A stretch of 64,000 bases of DNA from Mycolicibacterium fortuitum subsp. fortuitum (lineage in GTDB: Bacteria; Actinomycetota; Actinomycetes; Mycobacteriales; Mycobacteriaceae). Each line of letters begins with the position of its first letter. Position 1 is the first letter of the stretch. A program made the translations under genes and the position numbers. Positions 55,305 through 64,000 of this stretch are shown in pieces. A model generated the notes under the pieces. It made no database searches, had not been told where the DNA came from, and saw nothing but the letters and a program-made list of their open reading frames with translations. The DNA is taken from positions 2,542,001-2,606,000 of the forward strand of contig NZ_AP025518.1 of NCBI RefSeq assembly GCF_022179545.1, in the 5' to 3' direction.

Positions 55305-56470
55305 CGCGACGTTCCGACGAACGGGATCGACGCCGGGGCGCCTGACTGGGAGCCGCCGCCCAACAATCCGCGTTCGCGCAGGATGGGCACCACGCCCTCG
55401 CCGAACCAGAACAGCTCCTCGAGGTGCGGATAGCCCGAGAAGATGAACTCGTCGATGCCGATCTCGGCGTACTCGGCGATGCGGTCGGCCACCTCGGTGT
55501 GGCTGCCCACCAGCGCCGTGCCCGCGCCACCGCGCACCAACCCGACCCCCGACCACAGGTTGGGTGCGATCTCCAGGCTTCGGGCGTCACTCCACGTGCC
55601 GTTGGCGCGGTTGGCCTCATGCAGGGCACGCATGCGTTTCTGGCCTTCGGACTGGCTGCGGGCCAGGCCGGCCTGCGCCGCGGCCACCGTGTCCTCGTCG
55701 AGCGCGGCGACCAGCCGGTCGGCCTGCGCCCACGCCTCCTCCGAGGAGTCCCGCGAAATGGTGTGCAGGCGGATGCCGAACCGCAGTTTGCGTCCCTGCT
55801 CCTCGCCGAGCGCCCGGATCCACTCGATCTTCTCCCGCACCGCGGCGGGTGGCTCGCCCCAGGTGAGATAGACGTCGGAGTGCCGGGCTGCCACCGGGCC
55901 GGCCGCCTGTGAGCTGCCGCCGAAGTACAGCGGCGGCACCGGCGCCGGAGGCAAGGACAGCGAGGCCTCCTCGACGTCGATGTACTCGCCCTTGTGGGTA
56001 ACGGTCTCACCGGCCCACAGTCGGCGGACCACGTCGAGGAACTCGTCGCAACGCGCATACCGGGCGTCCTTGTCGAGATGGTCGCCGAAGGCCCGCTGCT
56101 CGTGCGCCTCGCCGCCGACCACGACGTTGAGCAGGATCCGTCCCGGTGCGTGCCGCGCGAACGTCGCCGCCATCTGGGCCGACAGGGTCGGGCTGACCAG
56201 CCCCGGGCGGAACGCCACCAGGAAGGCCAGCGAGGTGGTTTCGCGGGCCAGCAACGCCGCGGTGATGAACGCGTCCTCGCACCAGGCCCCGGTCGGGATC
56301 AGGGCGCCGGTGAAGCCGAACCGTTCCGCCGAACGGACGATCGACGCCAGGTAGTCGATCGAGGCCTCACGGTCGCCTCCGGCAGCGCCCGCGGGCGTGC
56401 CGTGGCCGCCGCCGACAATCAGCCGGCTGTCGCCGTAGGTGGGAAGAAACCAGTGCAGAGAGACAGTCAC
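55301..56470 (-). CDS. ssuD: FMNH2-dependent alkanesulfonate monooxygenase (SsuD-like)
   Basis: 389 residues from GTG 56470. Bacterial-luciferase-like TIM barrel: LHWFLPTYGDSR, GWNVVVG-equivalent LLNVVVGGEAHEQRAFG, RYARCDEFLDVVRRLW, GGSSQAAGPVAARHSDVYL and SGYPHLEELFWFGEGVVP. It cleaves C-S bonds of alkanesulfonates to release sulfite, with FMNH2 supplied by a separate reductase not seen in the window. As I recall it, this pair is absent at this position in M. tuberculosis. Confidence 0.9.
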   Translation of the reverse strand: MTVSLHWFLPTYGDSRLIVGGGHGTPAGAAGGDREASIDYLASIVRSAERFGFTGALIPTGAWCEDAFITAALLARETTSLAFLVAFRPGLVSPTLSAQMAATFARHAPGRILLNVVVGGEAHEQRAFGDHLDKDARYARCDEFLDVVRRLWAGETVTHKGEYIDVEEASLSLPPAPVPPLYFGGSSQAAGPVAARHSDVYLTWGEPPAAVREKIEWIRALGEEQGRKLRFGIRLHTISRDSSEEAWAQADRLVAALDEDTVAAAQAGLARSQSEGQKRMRALHEANRANGTWSDARSLEIAPNLWSGVGLVRGGAGTALVGSHTEVADRIAEYAEIGIDEFIFSGYPHLEELFWFGEGVVPILRERGLLGGGSQSGAPASIPFVGTSR

Positions 56471-56561
56471 GAACAGGACATCTTGGTGCCGAATCGGCTA
56501 CCGCACACGGGTAAAAATCGCGGTGATCCCGACATGCCGCGACGGCGGGGGACCGCGCGCC

Positions 56562-57281
56562 TCAGCTGGCGACGACCCAGATCGCCTCGGCCGCCGGATT
56601 ACCCAGCTCAACCTGGACTCCGGTGTCCGGGTTGGACGGATCGTCGGGTTCGCCCGGTCTTCCCACGGCCACCGAGATCACGCCGGCGAAATCGCGCCGT
56701 GCCACCACCCGCACCCGCGAATCGAGGCTGATCCCGACGCTGTCGAAATAACGCAGCATCTCCGGATCGGCGTCGGAAATACGGGCCACCGTGCCCGCGT
56801 CACCGTCCTGGCACGCCGACAATTGGCGGGCCGGAGGGGTGGGCACCTGGCCGTCGGCGGCAGGGATCGGATCCCCGTGCGGATCACGGGTGGGGTGGCC
56901 CAGCTTGGCGTCGATCCGGTCGAGCATCCGGTCGCTCACGGCGTGCTCGAGGATCTCGGCCTCGTCGTGCACCTCGTCCCAGCCGTAACCGAGCTCCTGC
57001 ACGAGGAAGGTCTCCATCAGCCGGTGCCGACGGACCATCGCCAACGCGGCGCGCCGGCCGGCATCGGTCAGCGTCACCGCACCGTACTTCTCGTGGTGGA
57101 CCAGGCCCTGGTCGGCCAGCTTGCGGATGGATTCCGACGCCGTGGATGCCGACACGCCGATCCGCTCGGCCAGCAATTTGGTGCTGACCTTCTCGCGAGA
57201 CCACTCCTGGGCTGTCCAGATGACTTTCAGATAGTCCTGGGCAACCGTGGAGAGGTCTTGATGGTTACCGTCGGGACTCAC
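56562..57281 (-). CDS. sirR: DtxR/MntR-family metal-dependent repressor SirR
   Basis: 239 residues from GTG 57281. The N-terminal winged HTH has VAQDYLKVIWTAQEW and RIGVSASTASESIRKLADQGLV. The metal-binding and dimerisation domain has RRHRLMETFLVQELGY and DEVHDEAEILEHAVSD (His/Glu ligands). The C-terminal FeoA/SH3-like domain contains VRVVARRDFAGVISVAVG. It probably controls manganese or iron uptake. Homologue of Rv2788. TAAACT lies 8 nt upstream of the GTG. Confidence 0.92.
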   Translation of the reverse strand: MSPDGNHQDLSTVAQDYLKVIWTAQEWSREKVSTKLLAERIGVSASTASESIRKLADQGLVHHEKYGAVTLTDAGRRAALAMVRRHRLMETFLVQELGYGWDEVHDEAEILEHAVSDRMLDRIDAKLGHPTRDPHGDPIPAADGQVPTPPARQLSACQDGDAGTVARISDADPEMLRYFDSVGISLDSRVRVVARRDFAGVISVAVGRPGEPDDPSNPDTGVQVELGNPAAEAIWVVAS

Positions 57282-57361
57282 AGTGGGAAAGTTTAGGCAA
57301 TCATCACCTGATCGGGGGATCTAGAGCAGACCGCGTCGCGTTCGGGTCGTAGGCTGATCGC
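57282..57361. promoter_or_regulatory. Divergent sirR / ribF promoters, both leaderless-type
   Basis: On the minus strand TAAACT (57290-57295) is 8 nt before the sirR GTG. On the plus strand TAGGCT (57350-57355) is 6 nt before the ribF GTG. No Shine-Dalgarno precedes either start. I see no clear MntR or IdeR box in the 80 bp. Confidence 0.45.
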
Positions 57362-58348
57362 GTGCAGCGCTGGCGTGGGCAGGACGAGATCCCCACGGAC
57401 TGGGGCAGGTGTGTAGTCACCATCGGGGTGTTCGACGGGGTTCACCGCGGACATGCGGAGCTGATCAGCCATGCGGTAAAAGCTGGCCGGTCACGCGGAG
57501 TGCCGGTGGTTCTCATGACCTTCGACCCACATCCGATGGAGGTGGTGTTTCCGGGCAGTCATCCGGCACAGCTGACGACGCTGACCCGGCGTGCCGAGCT
57601 GGTCGAGGAACTCGGAGTCGACGTTTTCCTGGTCATGCCGTTCACCTCCGATTTCATGAAGCTCACCCCCGAGCGCTACATCCACGAGTTGTTGGTGGAA
57701 GACCTGCACGTGCTCGAAGTGGTGGTGGGGGAGAACTTCACCTTCGGCAAGAAGGCCGCCGGGAACGTCGAGATGCTGCGCAAGGCCGGCGAGCGGTTCG
57801 GGTTCGCGGTCGAGAGCATGTCCCTGGTGACCGAGAATCTCGACCCCGAACACCGCGACGAGCGGGTGACCTTCTCCTCGACATACATCCGCTCCTGCGT
57901 CGACGCCGGTGATGTGGTGGCCGCCGCCGAGGCGCTGGGCCGTCCACATCGCGTCGAAGGCGTGGTGGTGCGCGGTGACGGACGCGGCCGGGTTCTGGGA
58001 TTCCCGACCGCCAACGTGGCGCCGCCGATGTATTCGGCGATCCCGGCCGACGGCGTGTACGCCGCCTGGTTCACGGTGCTGGGCCATGGTCCGGTGATGG
58101 GCACCGTCACCCCTGGTGAGCGATACCAGGCCGCGGTATCGGTCGGCACCAACCCGACCTTCTCAGGACGCACCCGCACGGTCGAGGCATTCGTTCTCGA
58201 CACCGAGGCCGACCTGTACGGGCAGCATGTCGCGGTCGATTTCGTCTCCAGGATCCGCGGCATGGAAAAGTTCGACCGGGTAGAAGAGCTGGTCGCGGAG
58301 ATGAAGCGGGACGCCGACAAGGCGCGGGGCATTCTGGCTGCGCAGTAG
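57362..58348 (+). CDS. ribF: Bifunctional riboflavin kinase/FAD synthetase
   Basis: 328 residues from GTG 57362. The N-terminal adenylyltransferase domain has VVTIGVFDGVHRGHAELI and TFDPHPMEVV, then VGENFTFGKKAAGN and SSTYIRSCVDAGDV. The C-terminal flavokinase domain has GRGRVLGFPTANVAPP and SVGTNPTF, with the catalytic Glu in RTVEAFVLD. It converts riboflavin to FMN and FAD. Homologue of Rv2786c and nearly collinear with it. Confidence 0.96.
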   Translation: MQRWRGQDEIPTDWGRCVVTIGVFDGVHRGHAELISHAVKAGRSRGVPVVLMTFDPHPMEVVFPGSHPAQLTTLTRRAELVEELGVDVFLVMPFTSDFMKLTPERYIHELLVEDLHVLEVVVGENFTFGKKAAGNVEMLRKAGERFGFAVESMSLVTENLDPEHRDERVTFSSTYIRSCVDAGDVVAAAEALGRPHRVEGVVVRGDGRGRVLGFPTANVAPPMYSAIPADGVYAAWFTVLGHGPVMGTVTPGERYQAAVSVGTNPTFSGRTRTVEAFVLDTEADLYGQHVAVDFVSRIRGMEKFDRVEELVAEMKRDADKARGILAAQ

Positions 58349-58469
58349 CCGGCTGAAATTTGCGGCCCGCCGCAGGTGCTAGACTTTGCGCCGATCCGGT
58401 GCATGCTGCAGTCCGCGGTGGCTGTGCCGAGAATATGTTCGCGGAACTGAAAATGATGGAGTTGATTTC
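58349..58469 (+). promoter_or_regulatory. rpsO promoter and 5' leader
   Basis: TAGACT (58380-58385) is a good -10; the -35 is weak (AATTTG, 17 bp upstream). The transcript would have a leader of about 78 nt with TGGAG at 58457-58461 as ribosome site. S15 autoregulates its leader in other bacteria, but I cannot show the needed pseudoknot here. Confidence 0.4.
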
Positions 58470-58739
58470 GTGGCGCTTACCGCCGAGCAGAAGAAGGAAA
58501 TCCTGAGCAGCTACGGTCTGCACGAGACCGACACCGGTTCGCCGGAGGCCCAGGTCGCCCTGCTGACCAAGCGGATCTCGGACCTGACCGAGCACCTCAA
58601 GCAGCACAAGCACGATCACCACTCGCGGCGCGGTCTGCTGCTGCTGGTCGGTCGTCGTCGCCGGCTGCTCAAGTACGTTGCCCAGGTCGACGTGGCGCGT
58701 TACCGTTCGCTGATCGAGCGCCTCGGGCTGCGTCGCTGA
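58470..58739 (+). CDS. rpsO: 30S ribosomal protein S15
   Basis: 89 residues from GTG 58470 ([19 protein letters not shown]). It carries [46 protein letters not shown] and [13 protein letters not shown], the full S15 fold. It binds the central domain of 16S rRNA early in 30S assembly. A strong intrinsic terminator starts 26 bases after the stop. Homologue of Rv2785c. Confidence 0.97.
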   Translation: MALTAEQKKEILSSYGLHETDTGSPEAQVALLTKRISDLTEHLKQHKHDHHSRRGLLLLVGRRRRLLKYVAQVDVARYRSLIERLGLRR

Positions 58740-58750
58740 CGCGGCTCTAG

Positions 58751-59251
58751 GTGCCGACACTTTCCGCGGCTGCCCTTTACGGGGCAGCCGCGCTCCTTTT
58801 CGTCGGCGGGTTGACCGCATGCTCGTCCGCGGCGGCCGCGGACATGAAGGCAGGAGACTGCCTGAAGATGAGCGGTACGTACGACCGCCCGGACGCCAGC
58901 CACGCGGAGTGTGGCAGCGACGCGTCGAACTACAAGGTCATCTCCACGGTCACCGACAGCGACCAGTGCCCGGGCGACATCGACACCTACTACTCGGTGC
59001 GCAGCGCGTTCAGTGACGAAACCCAGACGCTGTGTCTGGACATCGACTGGGTTACCGGCGCCTGTATGAGCGTCGATCCCGAGAACGACAAAGATCCTTA
59101 CCGGGTGGATTGCGCGGATTCGTCTGCGCCGCACCGGCAACGGGCCACCGAGGTTCTTTCCGGGGTGTCCAACGTCGATCAGTGCGCCAGCGGAGTGGGC
59201 TACGCATACCCGGAACGCCAGTTCACGGTATGTGTGGAGGATGTGTCCTAA
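58751..59251 (+). CDS. lppU: Lipoprotein LppU
   Basis: 166 residues from GTG 58751. The signal peptide is hydrophobic and Ala-rich, with lipobox LTAC at residues 21-24; the mature protein begins CSSAAAAD. The rest has six or more Cys (CLKM, ECGS, QCPG, LCLD, ACMS, DCAD, QCAS, VCVE), suggesting several disulfides outside the membrane. Homologue of Rv2784c. The coding region for its signal peptide contains a perfect terminator hairpin (58765-58792), so only read-through transcripts from rpsO, or an undetected promoter, could express it. Confidence 0.85.
   Translation: MPTLSAAALYGAAALLFVGGLTACSSAAAADMKAGDCLKMSGTYDRPDASHAECGSDASNYKVISTVTDSDQCPGDIDTYYSVRSAFSDETQTLCLDIDWVTGACMSVDPENDKDPYRVDCADSSAPHRQRATEVLSGVSNVDQCASGVGYAYPERQFTVCVEDVS
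58765..58800 (+). terminator. Strong rho-independent terminator after rpsO, inside lppU
   Basis: CGCGGCTGCCC (58765-58775) and GGGCAGCCGCG (58782-58792) form an 11-bp perfect stem with loop TTTACG, followed by CTCCTTTT. It is the clearest intrinsic terminator in the window. Confidence 0.8.
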
Positions 59252-59275
59252 GCAGGTCTGCAATGGCGGACCTGC
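59252..59275 (+). terminator. Hairpin after lppU
   Basis: GCAGGTCTGC (59252-59261) pairs with GCGGACCTGC (59266-59275), 10 bp with one G-U, tetraloop AATG, directly after the lppU stop. No U-tract follows; such U-less hairpins have been proposed as terminators in mycobacteria. Confidence 0.5.
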
Positions 59276-59556
59276 CGTTGCTGCCGTGTAACATGAGGGC
59301 GTTCGGCGGCTGGAATCTGCGCTGAACATCAGGTGCGGCACCCGCGATCCGCGGGCGTTGTTCCTGCGAGTCATATCGGGCCCGCCTGGACGGGCGGTCT
59401 TCGGTAGTGGCTGTCGGAACCCGACGCAGGGACTTTCTCTGGGGGCCATCCGGCCGCTTCGATCGACGGCCGTAGCCGTATCCGGGGCCTGTGGCGTATC
59501 GCCACCGTGACGCCGCGAAAACAGTTGAATGAATTCGAAAGAGGCCAACGGACTCT
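59276..59556 (+). promoter_or_regulatory. gpsI promoter and structured leader region
   Basis: 281 bases, no gene. Several short perfect hairpins occur in a row: GGTGC-G-GCACC (near 59333), CCCGCG-ATC-CGCGGG (59341-59355) and GCCCG-CCTGGA-CGGGC (near 59380). TAACAT (59289-59294) is a possible -10 without a clear -35. GAAAGAGG near 59538 serves as ribosome site. In E. coli the pnp leader is a target of RNase III/PNPase autoregulation; a similar role here is only inferred. Confidence 0.35.
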
Positions 59557-61833
59557 ATGTCTGTAGTTGAACTTGAAGACGGTGTGTTCGAATCCACCGC
59601 AACCCTCGACAACGGGAGCTTCGGTACCCGCACCGTCCGCTTCGAGACCGGACGGCTCGCGCAGCAGGCCGCCGGTTCGGTCGTCGCCTACCTCGACGAC
59701 GAGACCATGCTGCTGAGCGCCACCACCGCCAGCAAGAGCCCCAAGGATCACTTCGACTTCTTCCCGTTGACGGTTGATGTCGAGGAGCGCATGTACGCCG
59801 CGGGCCGGATCCCGGGCTCGTTCTTCCGTCGTGAGGGCCGGCCCTCCACCGACGCGATCCTGACCTGCCGTTTGATCGACCGTCCGCTGCGCCCGTCGTT
59901 CGTCGACGGCCTGCGCAACGAGATCCAGGTCGTGGTCACCGTGCTGAGCCTGGATCCCAAGGATCTGTACGACGTGCTGGCCATCAACGCCGCCTCGGCG
60001 TCGACCCAGCTGGCCGGCCTGCCGTTCTCCGGCCCCGTCGGCGGCACCCGGGTCGCCCTGATCGACGGCCAGTGGGTCGCCTTCCCGACTGTCGAGCAGC
60101 TCGAGCGGGCCGTGTTCGACATGGTCGTCGCGGGCCGTGTCCTCGAAGACGGCGATGTGGCGATCATGATGGTCGAGGCCGAGGCCACCGACAACGTCAT
60201 CGACCTGGTGGCCGGCGGCGCTCAGGCTCCCACCGAGGCCGTCGTCGCCGAGGGTCTTGAGGCGGCCAAGCCGTTCATCAAGGAACTGTGCACCGCCCAG
60301 CAGGCGCTGGCCGAGAAGGCCGCCAAGCCGACCGGCGAGTACCCGGTGTTCCCGGACTACGAGGCCGACGCCTACGACGCCGTGGCGTCGGTGGCCACCG
60401 ACGCCCTGTCGGAGGCACTGACCATCGCCGGCAAGCACGACCGCGACGACCGCACCAACGAGATCAAGGTCGAGGTGCTCGAGCGTCTCGGTGAGACCTT
60501 CGCCGGGCGCGAGAAGGAAATCGGCGCCGCATTCCGGTCGCTGACCAAAAAGCTTGTGCGCCAGCGCATCCTGACCGACCATTTCCGTATCGACGGCCGT
60601 GGCATCACCGACATCCGGGCCCTGTCGGCCGAGGTCGCCGTGATCCCGCGGGCGCACGGCAGCGCACTGTTCGAGCGTGGCGAGACCCAGATCATGGGTG
60701 TCACCACACTGGACATGATCAAGATGGCCCAGCAGATCGACTCGCTGGGGCCCGAGACCACCAAGCGCTACATGCACCACTACAACTTCCCGCCGTACTC
60801 GACCGGTGAGACCGGTCGCGTCGGCTCGCCCAAGCGTCGCGAGATCGGCCACGGCGCGCTGGCCGAGCGTGCGCTGGTTCCGGTGCTGCCTAGCGTCGAG
60901 GAGTTCCCGTACGCCATCCGCCAGGTGTCCGAGGCGTTGGGATCCAACGGTTCGACCTCGATGGGCTCGGTATGTGCCTCGACCCTGTCGCTGCTGAACG
61001 CCGGTGTGCCGCTCAAGGCGCCGGTGGCAGGCATCGCCATGGGCCTGGTCTCCGATCAGGTCGCCAATGAAGACGGCACAGCCGAGACCCGCTACGTCGC
61101 ACTCACCGACATTCTCGGTGCCGAGGATGCCTTCGGCGACATGGACTTCAAGGTCGCGGGCACCAAGGACTTCGTCACCGCCCTGCAGCTCGACACCAAG
61201 CTCGACGGCATCCCCTCCAAGGTGCTGGCGGGTGCGCTGAGCCAGGCCAAGGACGCGCGGCTGACCATCCTCGACGTGATGGCCGAGGCCATCGACCGTC
61301 CCGACGAGATGAGCCCCTACGCGCCGCGGATCACCACCATCAAGGTTCCGGTGGACAAGATCGGCGAGGTCATCGGGCCCAAGGGCAAGATGATCAACTC
61401 GATCACCGAGGAGACCGGCGCCCAGATCTCGATCGAGGACGACGGCACGGTGTTCGTGGGTGCGGCCGACGGGCTGTCTGCGCAGGCCGCGATCGACAAG
61501 ATCAACGCCATCGCCAACCCGCAGCTGCCCAAGATCGGTGAGCGGTTCCTGGGCACTGTCGTCAAGACCACCGATTTCGGCGCGTTCGTGTCGCTGCTGC
61601 CGGGTCGCGACGGGCTGGTCCACATCTCCAAGCTGGGCCGCGGCAAGCGCATCGCCAAGGTCGAGGACGTGGTGAAGGTGGGCGACAAGCTTCGTGTCGA
61701 GATCGCCGACATCGACAACCGCGGCAAGATCTCGCTGGTGCTCGTCGACGAGGAGCAGGCGGAGCAGGGCAAGGCTGACGGTGCGGTCGAAGGCACTCCG
61801 GCTCCGGCCGAAGCCGCCCCCGCCGAGTCCTGA
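59557..61833 (+). CDS. gpsI: Polynucleotide phosphorylase
   Basis: 758 residues. Two RNase PH domains: the first has [15 protein letters not shown] and [18 protein letters not shown] sequence, the second [24 protein letters not shown] and [22 protein letters not shown] domain ([18 protein letters not shown]) and S1 domain ([26 protein letters not shown]) follow. It degrades RNA 3'-5' phosphorolytically and can add tails. Homologue of Rv2783c. The Ala/Glu-rich C-terminal tail (about 35 residues) is disordered. Confidence 0.97.
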   Translation: MSVVELEDGVFESTATLDNGSFGTRTVRFETGRLAQQAAGSVVAYLDDETMLLSATTASKSPKDHFDFFPLTVDVEERMYAAGRIPGSFFRREGRPSTDAILTCRLIDRPLRPSFVDGLRNEIQVVVTVLSLDPKDLYDVLAINAASASTQLAGLPFSGPVGGTRVALIDGQWVAFPTVEQLERAVFDMVVAGRVLEDGDVAIMMVEAEATDNVIDLVAGGAQAPTEAVVAEGLEAAKPFIKELCTAQQALAEKAAKPTGEYPVFPDYEADAYDAVASVATDALSEALTIAGKHDRDDRTNEIKVEVLERLGETFAGREKEIGAAFRSLTKKLVRQRILTDHFRIDGRGITDIRALSAEVAVIPRAHGSALFERGETQIMGVTTLDMIKMAQQIDSLGPETTKRYMHHYNFPPYSTGETGRVGSPKRREIGHGALAERALVPVLPSVEEFPYAIRQVSEALGSNGSTSMGSVCASTLSLLNAGVPLKAPVAGIAMGLVSDQVANEDGTAETRYVALTDILGAEDAFGDMDFKVAGTKDFVTALQLDTKLDGIPSKVLAGALSQAKDARLTILDVMAEAIDRPDEMSPYAPRITTIKVPVDKIGEVIGPKGKMINSITEETGAQISIEDDGTVFVGAADGLSAQAAIDKINAIANPQLPKIGERFLGTVVKTTDFGAFVSLLPGRDGLVHISKLGRGKRIAKVEDVVKVGDKLRVEIADIDNRGKISLVLVDEEQAEQGKADGAVEGTPAPAEAAPAES

Positions 61834-63152
61834 CCACCTCAGCTCGACACAAGGCGTCTGCACTGAACACCACACATGTCCGCCGGACAGATCTGCCCGG
61901 CGGACTCCGGGTGGTCACTGAGTACATCCCGTCGGTGCGTTCGGCATCGGTCGGGGTGTGGGTGGGTGTCGGCTCCCGCGACGAAGGACGAAGCGTCGCG
62001 GGCGCCGCCCACTTCTTGGAGCATCTGCTGTTCAAGGCCACCCCGACGCGCAGCGCGGTCGACATCGCGCAGGCTGTCGATGCCGTCGGCGGTGAGCTGA
62101 ACGCGTTCACCACGCGCGAGCACACCTGTTACTACGCGCATGTGCTCGACTCCGACCTGGAGCTCGCGGTCGACCTGGTCGCCGATGTCGTGTTGCGTGG
62201 GCGTTGTGCCACCGAGGATGTCGAAGTGGAGCGCGACGTCGTCCTCGAGGAGATCGCCATGCGTGACGACGATCCCGAGGACAGCCTCGGCGACGTGTTC
62301 CTCTCGGCGATGTTCGGCGATCACCCGGTGGGACGTCCGGTGATCGGCAGCGTCGAGTCGATCGAGACCATGACGCGTGCACAGCTGCATTCGTTCCACG
62401 TCCGGCGTTACACACCCGAACGGATGATCGTGGCGGTGGCCGGCAACGTCGACCACGACGTGGTGGTGTCGTTGGTCCGAGAGCATTTCGGCCCCCGGCT
62501 GGAGGCCGGACGTTCCGCGGTGGCTCCCCGTAAGGGCTCGGGACGGGTCGGTGGTAAGCCATCGCTGCTCGTGGTCGACCGCGACGGGGAACAGTCCCAT
62601 GTCTCGCTGGGCGTTCGCACGCCCGGCCGGCACTGGGAGCACCGGTGGGCCCTGTCGGTGTTGAACACCGCGCTGGGAGGCGGGCTCAGTTCTCGTCTGT
62701 TCCAACAGATTCGCGAGTCCCGCGGCCTGGCCTACTCGGTGTACTCGACCGTGGACACCTTCGCCGACAGCGGGGCTCTGTCGGTGTATGCGGGATGTCA
62801 GCCGGAACGTTTCGACGAAGTGGTGCGGGTGACCACCGAAGTTTTGGAAGGTGTTGCCAGAGACGGGATCACCGCCGACGAATGCCGGATCGCCAAAGGC
62901 TCGTTGCGCGGTGGGCTGGTGCTCGGCCTGGAGGATTCCGGATCACGTATGCACCGGATCGGCCGTGGCGAGCTCAATTACGGTGAGCACCGGACCATCG
63001 ACCACACGCTGGCCCAGATCGAGGCAGTCACTCTAGAAGAGGTCAACGCCGTCGCTCACCAGTTGCTGTCGCGGGACTACGGTGCCGCCGTACTCGGTCC
63101 CTATAGTTCGAAAAAGGCGCTGCCACAACAGCTTCAAACTATCGCCGGCTGA
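61830..63152 (+). CDS. pepR: M16-family zinc protease PepR
   Basis: About 440 residues if the conserved N-terminus is included. HFLEHLLFK is the inverted zinc motif HxxEH, with the third ligand Glu in [13 protein letters not shown]. The C-terminal M16 half has [25 protein letters not shown]. The conserved start of the fold ([14 protein letters not shown]) lies upstream of the first ATG/GTG/TTG in frame (GTG 61911). Only CTG codons precede it: 61830, overlapping the gpsI stop as CTGA, and 61863, 8 bases after AAGG. The left boundary given here is the CTGA option and is uncertain. Homologue of Rv2782c. Confidence 0.85.
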   Translation: MTTSARHKASALNTTHVRRTDLPGGLRVVTEYIPSVRSASVGVWVGVGSRDEGRSVAGAAHFLEHLLFKATPTRSAVDIAQAVDAVGGELNAFTTREHTCYYAHVLDSDLELAVDLVADVVLRGRCATEDVEVERDVVLEEIAMRDDDPEDSLGDVFLSAMFGDHPVGRPVIGSVESIETMTRAQLHSFHVRRYTPERMIVAVAGNVDHDVVVSLVREHFGPRLEAGRSAVAPRKGSGRVGGKPSLLVVDRDGEQSHVSLGVRTPGRHWEHRWALSVLNTALGGGLSSRLFQQIRESRGLAYSVYSTVDTFADSGALSVYAGCQPERFDEVVRVTTEVLEGVARDGITADECRIAKGSLRGGLVLGLEDSGSRMHRIGRGELNYGEHRTIDHTLAQIEAVTLEEVNAVAHQLLSRDYGAAVLGPYSSKKALPQQLQTIAG

Positions 63153-63163
63153 CCCGCTACGCT
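63133..63163 (+). promoter_or_regulatory. blaF promoter, leaderless type
   Basis: TTCAAA (63133-63138), 19-bp spacer, TACGCT (63158-63163), then 7 nt to ATG 63171, with no Shine-Dalgarno. The M. fortuitum blaF promoter is known as the parent of the laboratory promoter pBlaF*; I cannot check identity to it. Confidence 0.5.
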
Positions 63164-63170
63164 GGGTCCA

Positions 63171-64000
63171 ATGACCGGACTATCGCGACGCAACGTTCTG
63201 ATCGGTTCGCTCGTGGCGGCAGCTGCCGTCGGTGCCGGCGTCGGTGGCGCCGCACCGGCATTCGCGGCACCGATCGATGACCAGCTGGCGGAACTGGAGC
63301 GTCGGGACAACGTCCTGATCGGCTTGTACGCAGCCAATCTGCAGTCTGGGCGGAGGATCACGCACCGTCCCGACGAGATGTTCGCGATGTGCTCGACGTT
63401 CAAGGGCTACGTCGCTGCGCGGGTGCTGCAGATGGCCGAGCACGGCGAGATCTCACTGGACAACCGGGTCTTCGTCGATGCGGATGCGCTCGTGCCGAAC
63501 TCACCCGTCACCGAGACACGTGCCGGTGCCGAGATGACGTTGGCCGAGCTGTGCCAGGCGGCGCTGCAGCGCAGTGACAACACCGCGGCGAACTTGCTGC
63601 TGAAGACCATTGGCGGGCCTGCGGCTGTCACCGCCTTCGCCCGCAGCGTCGGCGATGAGCGCACCCGCCTGGACCGCTGGGAGGTAGAGCTGAACTCCGC
63701 GATACCCGGGGACCCGAGGGACACCAGCACGCCTGCGGCGCTGGCGGTCGGATACCGCGCGATTCTGGCCGGTGACGCACTGAGCCCGCCGCAGCGCGGC
63801 CTGTTGGAAGACTGGATGCGGGCCAATCAGACCTCGAGCATGCGTGCCGGGCTTCCGGAGGGCTGGACCACCGCGGACAAAACCGGCAGCGGCGATTACG
63901 GCAGCACCAACGACGCCGGAATCGCTTTCGGACCCGACGGACAACGGTTGCTGTTGGTGATGATGACGCGATCGCAGGCCCATGACCCCAAGGCCGAGAA
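63171..64000 (+). CDS. blaF: Class A beta-lactamase BlaF (3' end outside window)
   Basis: 276 complete codons are visible; the frame is open to the window edge, a few residues short of the usual class A length. Tat-type signal peptide [17 protein letters not shown] ending in APAFA. Ambler elements are intact: S75-TFK (SxxK), SDN in [16 protein letters not shown] with the deacylating Glu, and KTG in [11 protein letters not shown]. It hydrolyses penicillins and some cephalosporins in the cell envelope. Cys precedes the active Ser (MCSTFK), as in related mycobacterial enzymes. The wording matches what I remember of M. fortuitum BlaF. Confidence 0.93.
   Translation, partial: MTGLSRRNVLIGSLVAAAAVGAGVGGAAPAFAAPIDDQLAELERRDNVLIGLYAANLQSGRRITHRPDEMFAMCSTFKGYVAARVLQMAEHGEISLDNRVFVDADALVPNSPVTETRAGAEMTLAELCQAALQRSDNTAANLLLKTIGGPAAVTAFARSVGDERTRLDRWEVELNSAIPGDPRDTSTPAALAVGYRAILAGDALSPPQRGLLEDWMRANQTSSMRAGLPEGWTTADKTGSGDYGSTNDAGIAFGPDGQRLLLVMMTRSQAHDPKAE

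Noticed and set aside
59371..61875. An 834-codon open frame antisense to gpsI
   Set aside because: Antisense shadow; composition is that of a reverse-read PNPase gene and no domain is visible.

Overview
The window is chromosomal DNA of a rapidly growing Mycobacterium (Mycolicibacterium), probably of the M. fortuitum group. Three things point there. The DNA is GC-rich with many GTG starts. The gene order, as I recall it, matches the M. tuberculosis H37Rv stretch Rv2860c to Rv2782c in inverted orientation, with insertions and deletions. The last, incomplete gene is a class A beta-lactamase that closely resembles BlaF of M. fortuitum. I saw no CRISPR array, tRNA, rRNA, prophage or insertion sequence.

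Region 1 (1-10.7 kb): the start of an N-acetylglutaminylglutamine (osmolyte) amidotransferase, a SWIM/SNF2 helicase, then a permease facing a co-directional run of a GlnA4-type gamma-glutamyl-amine ligase, a class-I glutamine-amidotransferase-like (C26) hydrolase, an aldehyde dehydrogenase, an SDR and a GntR regulator. Together these look like a gamma-glutamylation route for using an amine or amino alcohol as a nitrogen and carbon source. Region 2 (10.7-14.7 kb): an ArsR sensor with the Ni/Co transporter NicT, mycothione reductase and an alpha/beta hydrolase. Region 3 (14.7-17.3 kb): a lower-GC island with a decayed small gene and an unusual membrane protein built from a duplicated Cys/Trp module.

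Region 4 (17.3-28.5 kb): mqo, a GNAT, then a cobalamin/siroheme block (Mg-chelatase-like ChlI/ChlD fusion, cobO, cobB, cysG), the efflux pump efpA, a PCD-VOC protein and proS. Region 5 (28.6-37.6 kb): a small lipoprotein plus ferritin-like pair, then the conserved translation operon rimP-nusA-ylxR-infB-rbfA-cnpB-dinF. Region 6 (37.6-45.3 kb): a methyltransferase/MerR divergon, echA16, DUF2277 and DUF1802 genes, a CocE-type hydrolase, a DUF3558-like secreted protein, a phosphoesterase, pptT and truB.

Region 7 (45.3-56.5 kb): a TetR gene and an eight-gene lipid-catabolic operon (thiolase, SRPBCC, MaoC hydratase, SDR, acyl-CoA dehydrogenase, hydrolase, acyl-CoA ligase, SDR) joined mostly by 4-base stop/start overlaps, followed by a convergent ssuD-sfnB organosulfur pair. 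Region 8 (56.5-64 kb): sirR, ribF, rpsO, lppU, gpsI, pepR and blaF.

A recurring regulatory theme is a TANNNT -10 hexamer placed 5-8 nt before an ATG or GTG with no Shine-Dalgarno, which predicts leaderless mRNAs for at least twelve genes here.
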